64,000 bases of DNA. Origin: CAYRJA01 sp964424455 (GTDB lineage: Bacteria; Bacteroidota; Bacteroidia; Chitinophagales; UBA10324). Positions 33,818 through 43,023 of the stretch are shown one piece after another. How positions within the stretch are numbered: position 1 is the first letter of the stretch; every line of letters starts with the position of its first letter. The translations under genes and the position numbers were made by a program. The stretch is from assembly GCA_964424455.1 (NCBI GenBank), contig CAYRJA010000005.1, positions 1 to 64,000 of the forward strand. The letters are read 5' to 3'. Under the pieces are notes generated by a model that was given only the letters and a program-made list of their open reading frames with translations, searched no databases and was not told the DNA's origin.

Positions 33818-35818
33818 TTATCTCCCCTCAAATTCTACCTTCTTTCCAATAGAACTTAAGCCCAGCAGTGCGTCTGCAGTGGAAAAGACGGTGATTAATT
33901 CGTTCAATTCTGACTTGCTTCCCTTTTGTTCTTCAATCAGTTTGTCTGCAATTCGCAGCGCGACAGGGGCTTTGCTTCTAATTGTTTTGCAAAGTTTGTC
34001 TGCCTCTTCTTTTGGTAATACCGTATTCTCACATTGCTTTAATAAAAATTTATCAATAGAATTTGTATTAAAGAAATTTTCAATTGCTTTCCATTTCTCA
34101 TCCAATGTTCTTTTTCCTGCAGCCGGGACCAATTTTTCTCCATTCAACAATTCAAACATTTCTTCCGGAGATATTATTCCGTCAATTAATCCTATTTCAT
34201 TCGCTTCTTTCGCATGAAGTATTTTCCCTGTCAGGATTAAATATTTAGCCAGATTCTTTCCGGCTCTCTTAACTGAACGCTGCGTACCTCCAAGCCCCGG
34301 ATAAATTCCTATTCCTGTTTCGGGAAACGCAACAGTTGTTTTAGGGACTGCAAGGATAACATCCGCACAAAGAGCAAGTTCCACTCCTCCGCCAAGCGCC
34401 ATTCCATTGAGAAGGGCAACAACTTTCTTTTCTGATTTATCAATCTTCTCAAAAACATGTTGACCGTAACTTGTGAAATCCACAATATTGCTGAGTGATT
34501 TATTTCTGATGTTTTTTACAAAGAATTTTATATCTGCCCCTGCAACAAATGCCTTCCCGCTGCCAGTGATAAAAATGGTTTTTACGGCCGTATCATTTTC
34601 TGCTTCTGAAAATTTTGCATCTAATTGCTTCATTACCTCTTCGTTCAGTGCGTTCAGATCTTCGGGCCGGTTCATGGTGATGACAGCTCTGTCTCCGTTT
34701 TTTTCTAATGTTATAAACTCCATTTCCCATAGAGAAGAAGAAACATTGGGATACTTTTCGTTATAAATTTTGCAGTAGTTCTCTATCAGTCTTCTCGTTT
34801 CCGCTTCACCAAACTGTTTCATTAAATCTACAGGACCTCGCTTCCATTTTAACCCGATTTTTGAACCTTTATTCAAATCAATGGCGCTACAGGTTTTCTC
34901 CTCCAATATCTGCGAGCAGACAAAGAATACGCAGCCCAGCATCCGCTCTGAAATCTTTTTTTCAATCTCAGGATTAATTGTACTGTTACTTATATCTCCA
35001 ATCAGCCAGTTTTCTTTTCTCTCCACCTGTTGCACAAGCTGATCTGCAACCTTGTAGGATGGACCGAAAGGTTCTAAGGTGCGCTGTGCATGCATTGCAA
35101 TAGGAACACCGGTTGCGTTCATCAGGACAAAAGGTCCCATTCCTATTCCAAAAGTTTTCATGCACACTGCATCAATAATTTCAGTGCCGGCAATTCCTTC
35201 GCCAAGAAGTTTGGCAGATTCATTCAGCCACGGAACAAAGAACCGGTTCACAGCAAAACCATAAACATCTTTAGTATAAATCGGATCCTTCCCTGACAGA
35301 ACGGAAAACCGGTAAGTTGTTTTTGTTGTGGCTTCAGAAGTTTTTTTGCCGGGAACTATTTCAACCAGGCGGTTTTTTGCTGCATGATAGAAATAATGCA
35401 ATCCGATAAACCGTTCCGGATTTTTTACGGATGCTGCAAGCTCTGTTACAGAAAACGATGAAGTGTTAGTAGCAAGAATGGTGTCGGACGGAACAATTTC
35501 AGAAAGTGTTTTGAACAGATCTGACTTTACCCTGAAATCTTCAAAAATAGCTTCAATGATTATATCACAAACTTTTAAATCTTGAAGATTATCTGTTCCC
35601 GTCAGGTTGGAAAGAAATCCATTCACTTGCTCACCGGAAAAAACTTTTTTCTCTATGCCTTCATGCAGCATGGATTTTATTCCGCTTAATCCTTTCTCCA
35701 CAAACTTCATTTCACGGTCAGCGAGGATTACTTTGAATCCTTCCTGAGCAAATTTTTGCGCCAATGCTGAACCCATAGTTCCTGCACCAACTACACCAAC
35801 TGTTTTTATGGTTTTCAT
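33818..35818 (-). CDS. Fused 3-hydroxyacyl-CoA dehydrogenase / enoyl-CoA hydratase
   Basis: 666 aa. The dehydrogenase comes first: Rossmann GAGTMGSALAQKFAQEG (residues 11-27), then LATNTSSFSVTEL and GLHYFYHA. The hydratase follows from about residue 385 (GDRAVITMNRPEDLNALNEE, GKAFVAGADIKFF, GGGVELALCADV). This order is the reverse of FadB/FadJ and like the archaeal-type fusions. As the last gene of the operon it would oxidise 3-hydroxypimeloyl-CoA to 3-oxopimeloyl-CoA after ring opening and could also serve later beta-oxidation of glutaryl-derived units. Overlaps dch by 4 nt. Confidence 0.88.
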   Translation of the reverse strand: MKTIKTVGVVGAGTMGSALAQKFAQEGFKVILADREMKFVEKGLSGIKSMLHEGIEKKVFSGEQVNGFLSNLTGTDNLQDLKVCDIIIEAIFEDFRVKSDLFKTLSEIVPSDTILATNTSSFSVTELAASVKNPERFIGLHYFYHAAKNRLVEIVPGKKTSEATTKTTYRFSVLSGKDPIYTKDVYGFAVNRFFVPWLNESAKLLGEGIAGTEIIDAVCMKTFGIGMGPFVLMNATGVPIAMHAQRTLEPFGPSYKVADQLVQQVERKENWLIGDISNSTINPEIEKKISERMLGCVFFVCSQILEEKTCSAIDLNKGSKIGLKWKRGPVDLMKQFGEAETRRLIENYCKIYNEKYPNVSSSLWEMEFITLEKNGDRAVITMNRPEDLNALNEEVMKQLDAKFSEAENDTAVKTIFITGSGKAFVAGADIKFFVKNIRNKSLSNIVDFTSYGQHVFEKIDKSEKKVVALLNGMALGGGVELALCADVILAVPKTTVAFPETGIGIYPGLGGTQRSVKRAGKNLAKYLILTGKILHAKEANEIGLIDGIISPEEMFELLNGEKLVPAAGKRTLDEKWKAIENFFNTNSIDKFLLKQCENTVLPKEEADKLCKTIRSKAPVALRIADKLIEEQKGSKSELNELITVFSTADALLGLSSIGKKVEFEGR

Positions 35819-36603
35819 TTAGTCAGTTCTTTTTTATTTTCCCAAACTGGTTTTCTTTTTTCAAGGAAAGCATGAATGCCTTCGTTTGCATCATGTGTTT
35901 CCATTAACTGTCTTACATACATGGTTTCTAATTGCGGCAGAAAATTAGACAGTACATGATTGAATTTTGAGCGAACCGCCTTCACACCAAACCGAAGCGA
36001 GGAAGCGCTCTTTGGAACAATATGAGTTTCAATCCATTTTTCAAATTCAGTATCAAGCGTAGCTCTGTCGTCATACACTTCATTTACAAAGCCAAGTAAT
36101 TTTGCTTCATCAGCAGAAATAATTTTTCCAGTAAGCAACATATCTTCTGCTTTTGCCAGACCAATTTTTTCAGGAAGGATTAAAGATGCGGGTGGAGGAA
36201 AAACACCTAAAACTATTTCGGGCTGACCGAATTTTGCGGTTTTGTCGGTAAAAATAAAATTACACATAATTGCCAGCTCCATACCCCCGCCCAAGCATTG
36301 CCCGCTGACTACTGCTGCTGTTGGCACCGCTAAATCTCTCAGCGTAAAAAACAACTTGTGAAAACCATTAAGCATGGCAGCGGCAAATTCTTTCTTATGT
36401 TCTTCCACGCTGGCGCCAAACGAAAAATGTTTTCCCGCACCTTCAAAAGTGATGAGCTTTAATCCGTGATTTTCTTTAAAGCTATCAAGCAGTAACTGCA
36501 ACTCTTCCATCATCATGTAATCAAGCACATTGCCTTTTCCATCGGTAAGTAAGATGCGCGCAACCGTGTTTTCGTGTGTGTATTTTACTGAAACCTTATT
36601 CAT
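35815..36603 (-). CDS. dch: Cyclohexa-1,5-diene-1-carbonyl-CoA hydratase
   Basis: 262-aa enoyl-CoA hydratase family member with the Dch-like features FGASVEEHKKE (residues 63-73), GQCLGGGMELAIMC and GQPEIVLGVFPPPASLILP. It adds water to the dienoyl-CoA made by benzoyl-CoA reductase. Position between oah and the dehydrogenase/hydratase fusion supports this over a general hydratase. Confidence 0.82.
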   Translation of the reverse strand: MNKVSVKYTHENTVARILLTDGKGNVLDYMMMEELQLLLDSFKENHGLKLITFEGAGKHFSFGASVEEHKKEFAAAMLNGFHKLFFTLRDLAVPTAAVVSGQCLGGGMELAIMCNFIFTDKTAKFGQPEIVLGVFPPPASLILPEKIGLAKAEDMLLTGKIISADEAKLLGFVNEVYDDRATLDTEFEKWIETHIVPKSASSLRFGVKAVRSKFNHVLSNFLPQLETMYVRQLMETHDANEGIHAFLEKRKPVWENKKELTK

Positions 36604-37697
36604 ACTTTTTCTTTTTGAAATTGAGGAGAGATCAGTTTGTGCATTTCATCATTCCATTCTTTACCTTCTGCAAGCAACTTACGGAGTTTAATGAAATCCA
36701 CTTCGCGGTTTTCTTTAGTACCTTCATTAAACGCTCTGAATCCGGCTTTTGCTTCTGTCATCATGTTCAGAGCAAGCCATTCGCGGCTTGATTCTTTATT
36801 TTTATCCCAATGTTCCAGTTTAAATTTTCTAACTTCTGATATGGTTTTATTTGTGCAATTGGGAAAGGTGTGGAGTAGCTTTGAACACAGTTTATTCACA
36901 GTACTATCTAATAAACTCAAATCAGTTTCTGCCGAGGCGACCATCTCTTTCGCCTTCTTCAGTTCATCTCCGGTTTTCTGAGCGCCAAAAATTATTTTTC
37001 CATATTCATCAGTAATTCTGTCTGTAACAACCATCGGATTAGGAATAAATTTTCCATTGACTTTAAGTACAGGAACAATATCTGTAACAATGCCATAATA
37101 GTATGCCTGATGTGCATTGAATGGATCGCATAAGGTGAGTGAACCCATTGCACGCTCAATGCCCATATATAAAGGAAGAAAATCAGTAGCACCACCAATT
37201 GGGGCACTGCCATGTCTGGGTCCCGCCTGACCAAAGCGTGCCATATCGCTTGTGATGGAGAAGTCGCATGCCATTCCAATCTCCTGACCGCCGCCAATGC
37301 GCATTCCGTTCACGCGGCAGATTACGGGCTTCTCACATTTCAAAATAGCGCTTACCATATCGTTAAACAAGCGCATGTATTGTGAATATTCCTGTGGATT
37401 ACCGGAGTAGTACTCAGCATATTCCTTTGTGTTTCCTCCAGTGCAGAAAGCTTTATCGCCAACGGCAGTGAAAACAACCGCTACCACGCTGCGGTCATTT
37501 GATGCTTCGCCAAAAGCAAGAATGATTTCTTTGACGGCAGTTGTTGTGTAAGAGTTAAATTGTTTCGGATTGTTCAACCATATCCATGCATTGTAAAGTC
37601 CTTCCACCTCATCGCCGTCATGGTTCAGACAGGGACGTTTTTCAAAAATGATTTCGCGGTATTTTGCTTCTGTTAAATTATGATTTTTAAGTTCCAT
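36600..37697 (-). CDS. oah: 6-oxocyclohex-1-ene-1-carbonyl-CoA hydrolase (ring-opening; BamA/Oah)
   Basis: 365 aa, the right length for BamA. Diagnostic stretches: EVEGLYNAWIWLNNPKQFNS, FCTGGNTKEYAEYYSGNP, ICRVNGMRIGGGQEIGMACD and GSAPIGGATDFLPLYMG. It opens the ring to 3-hydroxypimeloyl-CoA and is the usual marker of anaerobic aromatic degradation. Overlaps dch by 4 nt. Confidence 0.95.
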   Translation of the reverse strand: MELKNHNLTEAKYREIIFEKRPCLNHDGDEVEGLYNAWIWLNNPKQFNSYTTTAVKEIILAFGEASNDRSVVAVVFTAVGDKAFCTGGNTKEYAEYYSGNPQEYSQYMRLFNDMVSAILKCEKPVICRVNGMRIGGGQEIGMACDFSITSDMARFGQAGPRHGSAPIGGATDFLPLYMGIERAMGSLTLCDPFNAHQAYYYGIVTDIVPVLKVNGKFIPNPMVVTDRITDEYGKIIFGAQKTGDELKKAKEMVASAETDLSLLDSTVNKLCSKLLHTFPNCTNKTISEVRKFKLEHWDKNKESSREWLALNMMTEAKAGFRAFNEGTKENREVDFIKLRKLLAEGKEWNDEMHKLISPQFQKEKV

Positions 37698-37717
37698 ATT
37701 CAGTTAAGATTAATTGA

Positions 37718-38680
37718 TTAATGAATAATTTGAATTTTTTTAGTGAAACAATTTTCACTATTATTATAAGTTAAAAAATAAAGTCCTGTATTTACGTTAA
37801 TGTTAATGGACTCTGTTCGCTTTCCTGATGTGTTTTTACCTCGGGTTATATAAACCAATTCTCCTAATAGATTGTGAATTTCTAATTTGTATGTATCACT
37901 GGTACTTGTTGCTGTTTCAACTTGAAACATACCGGTTGAGGGATTAGGATAAACAATTATTCCCTCTGCTAAATCCTCAATATCAGTAACTCCCGTAATA
38001 TACGACACACTTACATCATCAACTAATAAAGTACTGCCGGGAACAGGGTTATGGTCGAGTGATGAAGAACTCATCAGAATGTATAATGTGTCAGGTGTTT
38101 GCGTGTCAATATAATCAAACACGATAGTAGCTTGCTGCCAAGTTGAGCCGGTCGCATTGAATAATTTCACAGCGCCTCCTCCTTGCGGATTTTTGTTTTT
38201 TACAAGCAGGGCACGACACTCAGCAGTATCATTTCCCTGCGGATAATATTGATACCAGAAACTGAGAGTTGAAATTTTTTGAGTGAAAGGAATGCCGGGT
38301 TTATAGGTGGCTGCAATTTCGTTTGTGGTGCCGTTAAATAATATTCCGAGCGTATCTAAGTAGCTGTGACCAATGAAAGGGATACCCCAGGGAGCATTAA
38401 GCGAGTGTGAAGCCGGTGTATAAACAACTGATTTAATGCGTGCAGAATATAAACCGGAATGAGCCGTATCACAGCGAAAGACTGATATAGGGCTGCTTCC
38501 CAGAACAGGACTGCTAAACATATTATAGGTCCACCATCCGTTAGAATTGTTGCCACTGTTCGGATTCATTGAAGCAGGTGCAAGTAAATCAGAAGACCAT
38601 ATTTCAAAGCCGGGATTTACCAATTGAGCGTGTAATGAAGTTGCAACAAGCAACAGAAGTAGTGTAATTATCTTTTTCAT
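37718..38680 (-). CDS. T9SS-exported protein inside the bcr operon, 320 aa
   Basis: The best start is the ATG at 38680, which gives the signal peptide MKKIITLLLLLVATSLHAQ; an upstream ATG at 38761 would place 27 polar residues before it and overlap had. The mature part is a beta-sandwich-like domain of about 215 residues with a Trp/Tyr-rich motif ISTLSFWYQYYPQGNDTAEC. A T9SS sorting domain starts near IVYPNPSTGMFQVE. Function unknown. It is unexpected between had and oah, with only 10-20 nt spacing to either. Confidence 0.78.
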   Translation of the reverse strand: MKKIITLLLLLVATSLHAQLVNPGFEIWSSDLLAPASMNPNSGNNSNGWWTYNMFSSPVLGSSPISVFRCDTAHSGLYSARIKSVVYTPASHSLNAPWGIPFIGHSYLDTLGILFNGTTNEIAATYKPGIPFTQKISTLSFWYQYYPQGNDTAECRALLVKNKNPQGGGAVKLFNATGSTWQQATIVFDYIDTQTPDTLYILMSSSSLDHNPVPGSTLLVDDVSVSYITGVTDIEDLAEGIIVYPNPSTGMFQVETATSTSDTYKLEIHNLLGELVYITRGKNTSGKRTESININVNTGLYFLTYNNSENCFTKKIQIIH

Positions 38681-38690
38681 ATTTATTGTG

Positions 38691-39758
38691 TTAAATAAAG
38701 TCAGGTACAAGTACCGAGCGTTTGGTGTACTTATGTTCGAGCGTGTTTGTAAAGACTTCATTGATTTTGCTCATCGGGAAGGTTTGCACAAACTGTGAGA
38801 TTTTCAGTTTATCTTTTGCAATAAGGTCAAGCACTTCGGGATACAACTCTGCCCGGCAGCCCCATGTGCCGATGAGCTTTGCATCAAAAGCCATCAGATT
38901 ACTCAGGCGAACCTCTACCTTATCCATTGTGAAACCAACGATGGAAAGTGTGGAAGTAAAAGTAACAAGGTTAAATGCCAGTTCCTGTCCTGCTTTCGTT
39001 CCGCTAATCTCAAAAATTTTCCATCCATACTTTGGCGCTTTGATTTCTTTCGCTAATTCTTTTACTTTTTCCTTTATTGTTTTTGTGTCGATTCCTTTAA
39101 TATTTAATGTGGCATCAACTCCGTTTGTTTTTGCAGTTGCTAACTTATCTTCATTAATATCAAGTGCGATAACCTTTGCTCCGGATATTTTTGCAATGAG
39201 CGCACCGTAAACACCCACTCCGCCCACACCAATCACAATGGCGAGATCACCTGCTTCCAACTCTGATTTTTTAACCACCTGATAAGGTGTGGAAATAGCA
39301 TCAGCTATTACTGCCAACTGTTCTAAAGGATATTTTTTCAGCACCTCCTCCGGCACTTCACACAAAAATTTAGAAGGTGTTTTAATATGTGAGGCAAATC
39401 CACCGTGAAAATCATTTCCCGGCATCAGTTGGTTTCTGCAAATATTGCTTCTTCCTTTCTTACACAACTCACATTCACCGCAGGGCAATACCGCAGGTAT
39501 AATTACTTTTTTGTTAATCCAACTGCTTTCACCGGCTACAACTGTTCCTGATATTTCATGACCGAGTGTAAGCGGCAAAGTGTGTTTTGTTTGAACTCCC
39601 GAGTGCCAGAAACTTAAATCGGTGTGACAAACACCGCAACCGGCGACTTTTACAAGCACCTCGCCCTCTTTTAATTCAGGATAATTTTCTTCAGCAAGTT
39701 TGAATTCTTTGTTGAGTTCAACCATTTGCCATTGATAAATTTTGTTATTCGTACTCAT
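38691..39758 (-). CDS. had: 6-hydroxycyclohex-1-ene-1-carbonyl-CoA dehydrogenase
   Basis: 355-aa zinc alcohol dehydrogenase: catalytic-site GCGVCHTD (40-47) and GHE (66-68), structural-zinc cysteines at 93, 96, 99 and 107, Rossmann GVGGVGVYGALIAK (near 175). Oxidises the Dch product to the 6-oxo compound with NAD+. The operon context distinguishes it from other ADHs. Overlaps the thiolase gene by 4 nt. Confidence 0.85.
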   Translation of the reverse strand: MSTNNKIYQWQMVELNKEFKLAEENYPELKEGEVLVKVAGCGVCHTDLSFWHSGVQTKHTLPLTLGHEISGTVVAGESSWINKKVIIPAVLPCGECELCKKGRSNICRNQLMPGNDFHGGFASHIKTPSKFLCEVPEEVLKKYPLEQLAVIADAISTPYQVVKKSELEAGDLAIVIGVGGVGVYGALIAKISGAKVIALDINEDKLATAKTNGVDATLNIKGIDTKTIKEKVKELAKEIKAPKYGWKIFEISGTKAGQELAFNLVTFTSTLSIVGFTMDKVEVRLSNLMAFDAKLIGTWGCRAELYPEVLDLIAKDKLKISQFVQTFPMSKINEVFTNTLEHKYTKRSVLVPDFI

Positions 39759-41011
39759 AGATTTATGTTTTCAAACAGTATAGCCGTTCCTTGTCCGCCA
39801 CCGATACAAGCCGATGCAATTCCATATTTTACTTTTCTGCGAATCATTTCTTTTGAAATAGTCAGTGATAGACGTGTGCCCGTTGCTGCAAGAGGATGAC
39901 CGATTGCAATAGCTCCGCCGTTTACATTTAATTTATTTCTATCAAGGTTCAATTCTCTTTCGCAGCCGATAACCTGTGCGGAGAATGCTTCGTTAATCTC
40001 GAATAATCCAATATCGGCAATACTTATTCCGGTCATTTCGAGCAACAAGCGGATTGCAGGTACAGGACCTAACCCCATAACCTTGGGATCTATGCCGCAG
40101 CTTGCTCCGGCAATAATTTTTGAAAGAGGTTTTAAATCTTTTTTCAGGATTGAATTTTTACCGGCAACCACCACACCTGCTGCTGCGTCCACAATGCCGC
40201 TGCAGTTTCCGGCTGTAAGTACACCGGTTTTGTCAAAAACTGTCGGGAGTTTTGAAAGCGCTTCTATGGTTGTGGCACGTATATGTTCGTCTGCAGAAAA
40301 ATCTTTCACATCTTTCGGCAGAAATACCTTTCTTGATTTCAATTCTGCTGCCTCAAACACAGTTGAATTGAGCGGAATAATTTCTTCTGTAAACTTATTT
40401 TTTGCCGCCATAGCTTTTTGAAAAGAGTGTGCAGCAAATTCATCGCACTCCTGTCGTGTAATGGAATATTTCTTTGCAACATTTTCAGCAGTATATCCCA
40501 TCGGATATCCCGCAGCGGTATCGTCCAGCGCTTCCCAAAGCATATCTTTGAATACCGGTCTTCCCAGTGGATATCCCATTCTGTTTCCAAAGGAAACTGT
40601 AGGCGCCAGCGACATATTTTCTGCTCCTACACACAAAACGGTTTGTGCCTTTCCCAAACTGATTTGTTCTGCACCGGTAATGATGGTTTCAAAACCGGAG
40701 CCACATATTCTTTGAACCATTAGAGCAGGAACCTCTGCTGGAATACCTGCAAACAACGATATGTGCCGTGGAAGGAAATAAGCATCTGAAGAACTCTGTC
40801 CGATGTTGGCTGCAATGAACTGGTCAATTTCATCTGCTTTCACATTTGATTTTTCCAGCGCAGCGCGTGAAGCGTAAATGCCAAGATCCGTAGGCGAGAT
40901 ATTCGCCAGTGTGCCGCAATACTTACCGAAAGGAGTTCTTGCTCCATTGACTAAATAAATATCATCGAATACCATTCCGATTCCCCTTTCCTTATGATGA
41001 AATCCTTTCAT
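39755..41011 (-). CDS. Acetyl-CoA C-acyltransferase (thiolase)
   Basis: 418 aa as drawn; the ATG at residue 13 (position 40975) gives a more usual N-terminus, MVFDDIYLVNGARTPFG. The nucleophile is in RICGSGFETI (about Cys101). NEAFSAQVIG, GGAIAIGHPLAATGTR and CIGGGQGTA complete the active site. Probably cleaves 3-oxopimeloyl-CoA to glutaryl-CoA and acetyl-CoA. Confidence 0.92.
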   Translation of the reverse strand: MKGFHHKERGIGMVFDDIYLVNGARTPFGKYCGTLANISPTDLGIYASRAALEKSNVKADEIDQFIAANIGQSSSDAYFLPRHISLFAGIPAEVPALMVQRICGSGFETIITGAEQISLGKAQTVLCVGAENMSLAPTVSFGNRMGYPLGRPVFKDMLWEALDDTAAGYPMGYTAENVAKKYSITRQECDEFAAHSFQKAMAAKNKFTEEIIPLNSTVFEAAELKSRKVFLPKDVKDFSADEHIRATTIEALSKLPTVFDKTGVLTAGNCSGIVDAAAGVVVAGKNSILKKDLKPLSKIIAGASCGIDPKVMGLGPVPAIRLLLEMTGISIADIGLFEINEAFSAQVIGCERELNLDRNKLNVNGGAIAIGHPLAATGTRLSLTISKEMIRRKVKYGIASACIGGGQGTAILFENINL

Positions 41012-41175
41012 ACTTGTTTTCTTATTGTGTTACAGTATTTGCTTGTTTTCTTTTATAATATCAAACGGCTTATTTTTATCTGCATAGTTTCTTAAAACTC
41101 TGGTGTAATTATCCATCCGTATAGTGTAAGAAAAGATGACAGGAAGAGAAACATAACTCAGCATAATCCTTCTGC

Positions 41176-43023
41176 TCATGAAACAACATTTTTTTCTTTA
41201 GTTGTTTCCTTAGTTATACTTTGGTTTGTTTCAGCCGGGTTCTTTGCATTGAGAAAATGGTCTCTCGCAATTAATGCTGCTCCAAAAGAAACTACATACT
41301 GTGGTTCCTCCAGTACAGAAATTTTTTGATTGAAATTTTCCTCCAGCATTTTCTTTAAATACGGATGGTGTGCGATGACACCACCAATCATTACAGTGGG
41401 AATGGATGGAGCAATACGCATCTTCGCCACACGGCTTCCGATAGAGAGGTATATTCCTTTAGCAAGGTTTTCAATTGGCTGTCCGTCAAAAATCCATTTC
41501 ATTATTTCTGTTTTAGCGAACACGGTACAGAAACTGTTCAACTCCTGTTTGTAGTCCGATTGTTCGGCAAGGCGGCTCATCTCTTTTATGTCAATTCCCG
41601 CACGCTCCGCAATTTCTGTAAGGAAGGCTCCGGTTCCTGCAGCGCATTTATCGTTGAGATAAAAATTTTCCACCTTACCTTCTTTATCCGTATGGATAAC
41701 TTTGATGTCTTCGCCGCCTATATCAAGTATATTTTTTTCTCCTGGGATAATTTCATTCACACCTTCTGCCGCACAATTAATTTCTGTTTTAACAATATCG
41801 CCATCAGGGAAATTTTTTCTTCCATATCCCGTTGCGCAGGAAAACTTAACCGGAAACTCTTCCATAATGGCATTGATGATATGTTTGGAAGCGATTTTGT
41901 CGCGGTTCAGTGTCTTTAACAGGTAACGGAATACGATGTGTTTCTCTTCGTCAATCACCGTAAACTTGGTATATGCCGACCCCAGATCAATTCCGAGAAA
42001 GCAATTACCTTTTGGATGAATATGTTTTTTGAGAGAGATTTTTGATTTGGAAACATTAGCTTGCTGATGCGATACTTCCGACAGAATATTTTTCTGTGTC
42101 ATCGCTTTCACCATATTCACCATAGATAGATTCAGCGGTGTACGGATATAGTGCTTTCTTCCATATTCTACCAGTTTGCCATTCATATAATCAATCTCGG
42201 TCTGGCGGTTGTTCATTAAATCTCCTGCAAGCGATGGATAGTGATTGCCGCCTTTGCGCAGGTATCTTAAACAGTTGCGAATGAAATCATCGGGGAAACG
42301 AATTTTTTCAGCTTCTGCTACACGAACTGCTTCCTCTATTATTTGTTCAATGAGTTCAATGGTATCGGGGAATGCCATTGCTTCAGCCATAGTGAAGCGT
42401 CCTATTCCGCACAATGCGGAGAGGGATGAATTTAAAATCGTTTTCTCCCAAGCACATTTTGTTAACTCAAAAGAGGATATGGATTTTGTTTCTAATTGAA
42501 CGCTGTTCAGAATTGAAGCAATTTCGTCTGTAATGTTTTTCCTGCTTTCATCCAGTGGTGCAATATAGTTTGGAGGATTGAAGAAGGTAACTTTCACCGT
42601 ATTAGGAGCAGAAAGATTCCCCGCAAAATTGATGACCATTCTTCCGGTTCTCTTCTCTCCGGCTTTATCCGCCAGGATATGCTCTACATCAATGCCGTTT
42701 TGTGCAGAAATAAAAAACGAAGTACTGTCTTGGGGTATATCATTCAGAATACTTTCCACCTGATATGATTTCAGGCATACAAAAACTATTTCCGGATGCT
42801 GCTTTAGTAATTCTGCTGCTGATGGATATATTTTTTCAAATCGTGCTTTTTTCTCAATCGCATTTTCGAGCCGGATTCCTTCATTCTTAATTTGATTTGC
42901 TTTTATTCTGTCATTGTCACAAATCAGAACATTGCAGCCTGCCTCCTGAAAGTGCACGGCAAGAATCATCCCGACGGGACCTAAGCCGACGATTCCGATT
43001 GTTTTATTTTTTTCTGTACTCAT
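41176..43023 (-). CDS. Fusion of a ketopantoate-reductase-like domain and a BcrA/D-type activating ATPase
   Basis: 615 aa. Residues 1-315 match the ApbA/PanE family: GLGPVG (13-18), the likely catalytic Lys in FELTKCAWEK (189) and GDLMNNRQTEIDYMNG (about 267-282). From about 341 a BadF/BadG/BcrA/BcrD ATPase follows: FLGIDLGSAYTKFT (342-355), LDIGGEDIKVIH, then DKCAAGTGAFLTEIAERAG with the iron-sulfur Cys, a second Cys in NSFCTVFAKTEI, and VMIGGVIAHHP. The ATPase half should deliver low-potential electrons to the neighbouring dehydratase/reductase subunit, whose gene it overlaps by 4 nt. What the NAD(P)-dependent half does is unknown. Confidence 0.85.
   Translation of the reverse strand: MSTEKNKTIGIVGLGPVGMILAVHFQEAGCNVLICDNDRIKANQIKNEGIRLENAIEKKARFEKIYPSAAELLKQHPEIVFVCLKSYQVESILNDIPQDSTSFFISAQNGIDVEHILADKAGEKRTGRMVINFAGNLSAPNTVKVTFFNPPNYIAPLDESRKNITDEIASILNSVQLETKSISSFELTKCAWEKTILNSSLSALCGIGRFTMAEAMAFPDTIELIEQIIEEAVRVAEAEKIRFPDDFIRNCLRYLRKGGNHYPSLAGDLMNNRQTEIDYMNGKLVEYGRKHYIRTPLNLSMVNMVKAMTQKNILSEVSHQQANVSKSKISLKKHIHPKGNCFLGIDLGSAYTKFTVIDEEKHIVFRYLLKTLNRDKIASKHIINAIMEEFPVKFSCATGYGRKNFPDGDIVKTEINCAAEGVNEIIPGEKNILDIGGEDIKVIHTDKEGKVENFYLNDKCAAGTGAFLTEIAERAGIDIKEMSRLAEQSDYKQELNSFCTVFAKTEIMKWIFDGQPIENLAKGIYLSIGSRVAKMRIAPSIPTVMIGGVIAHHPYLKKMLEENFNQKISVLEEPQYVVSFGAALIARDHFLNAKNPAETNQSITKETTKEKNVVS

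Noticed and set aside
38681..38761. Upstream start (38761) for the T9SS gene inside the bcr operon
   Set aside because: It would put 27 polar residues before a perfect signal peptide and overlap had by more than 60 nt.
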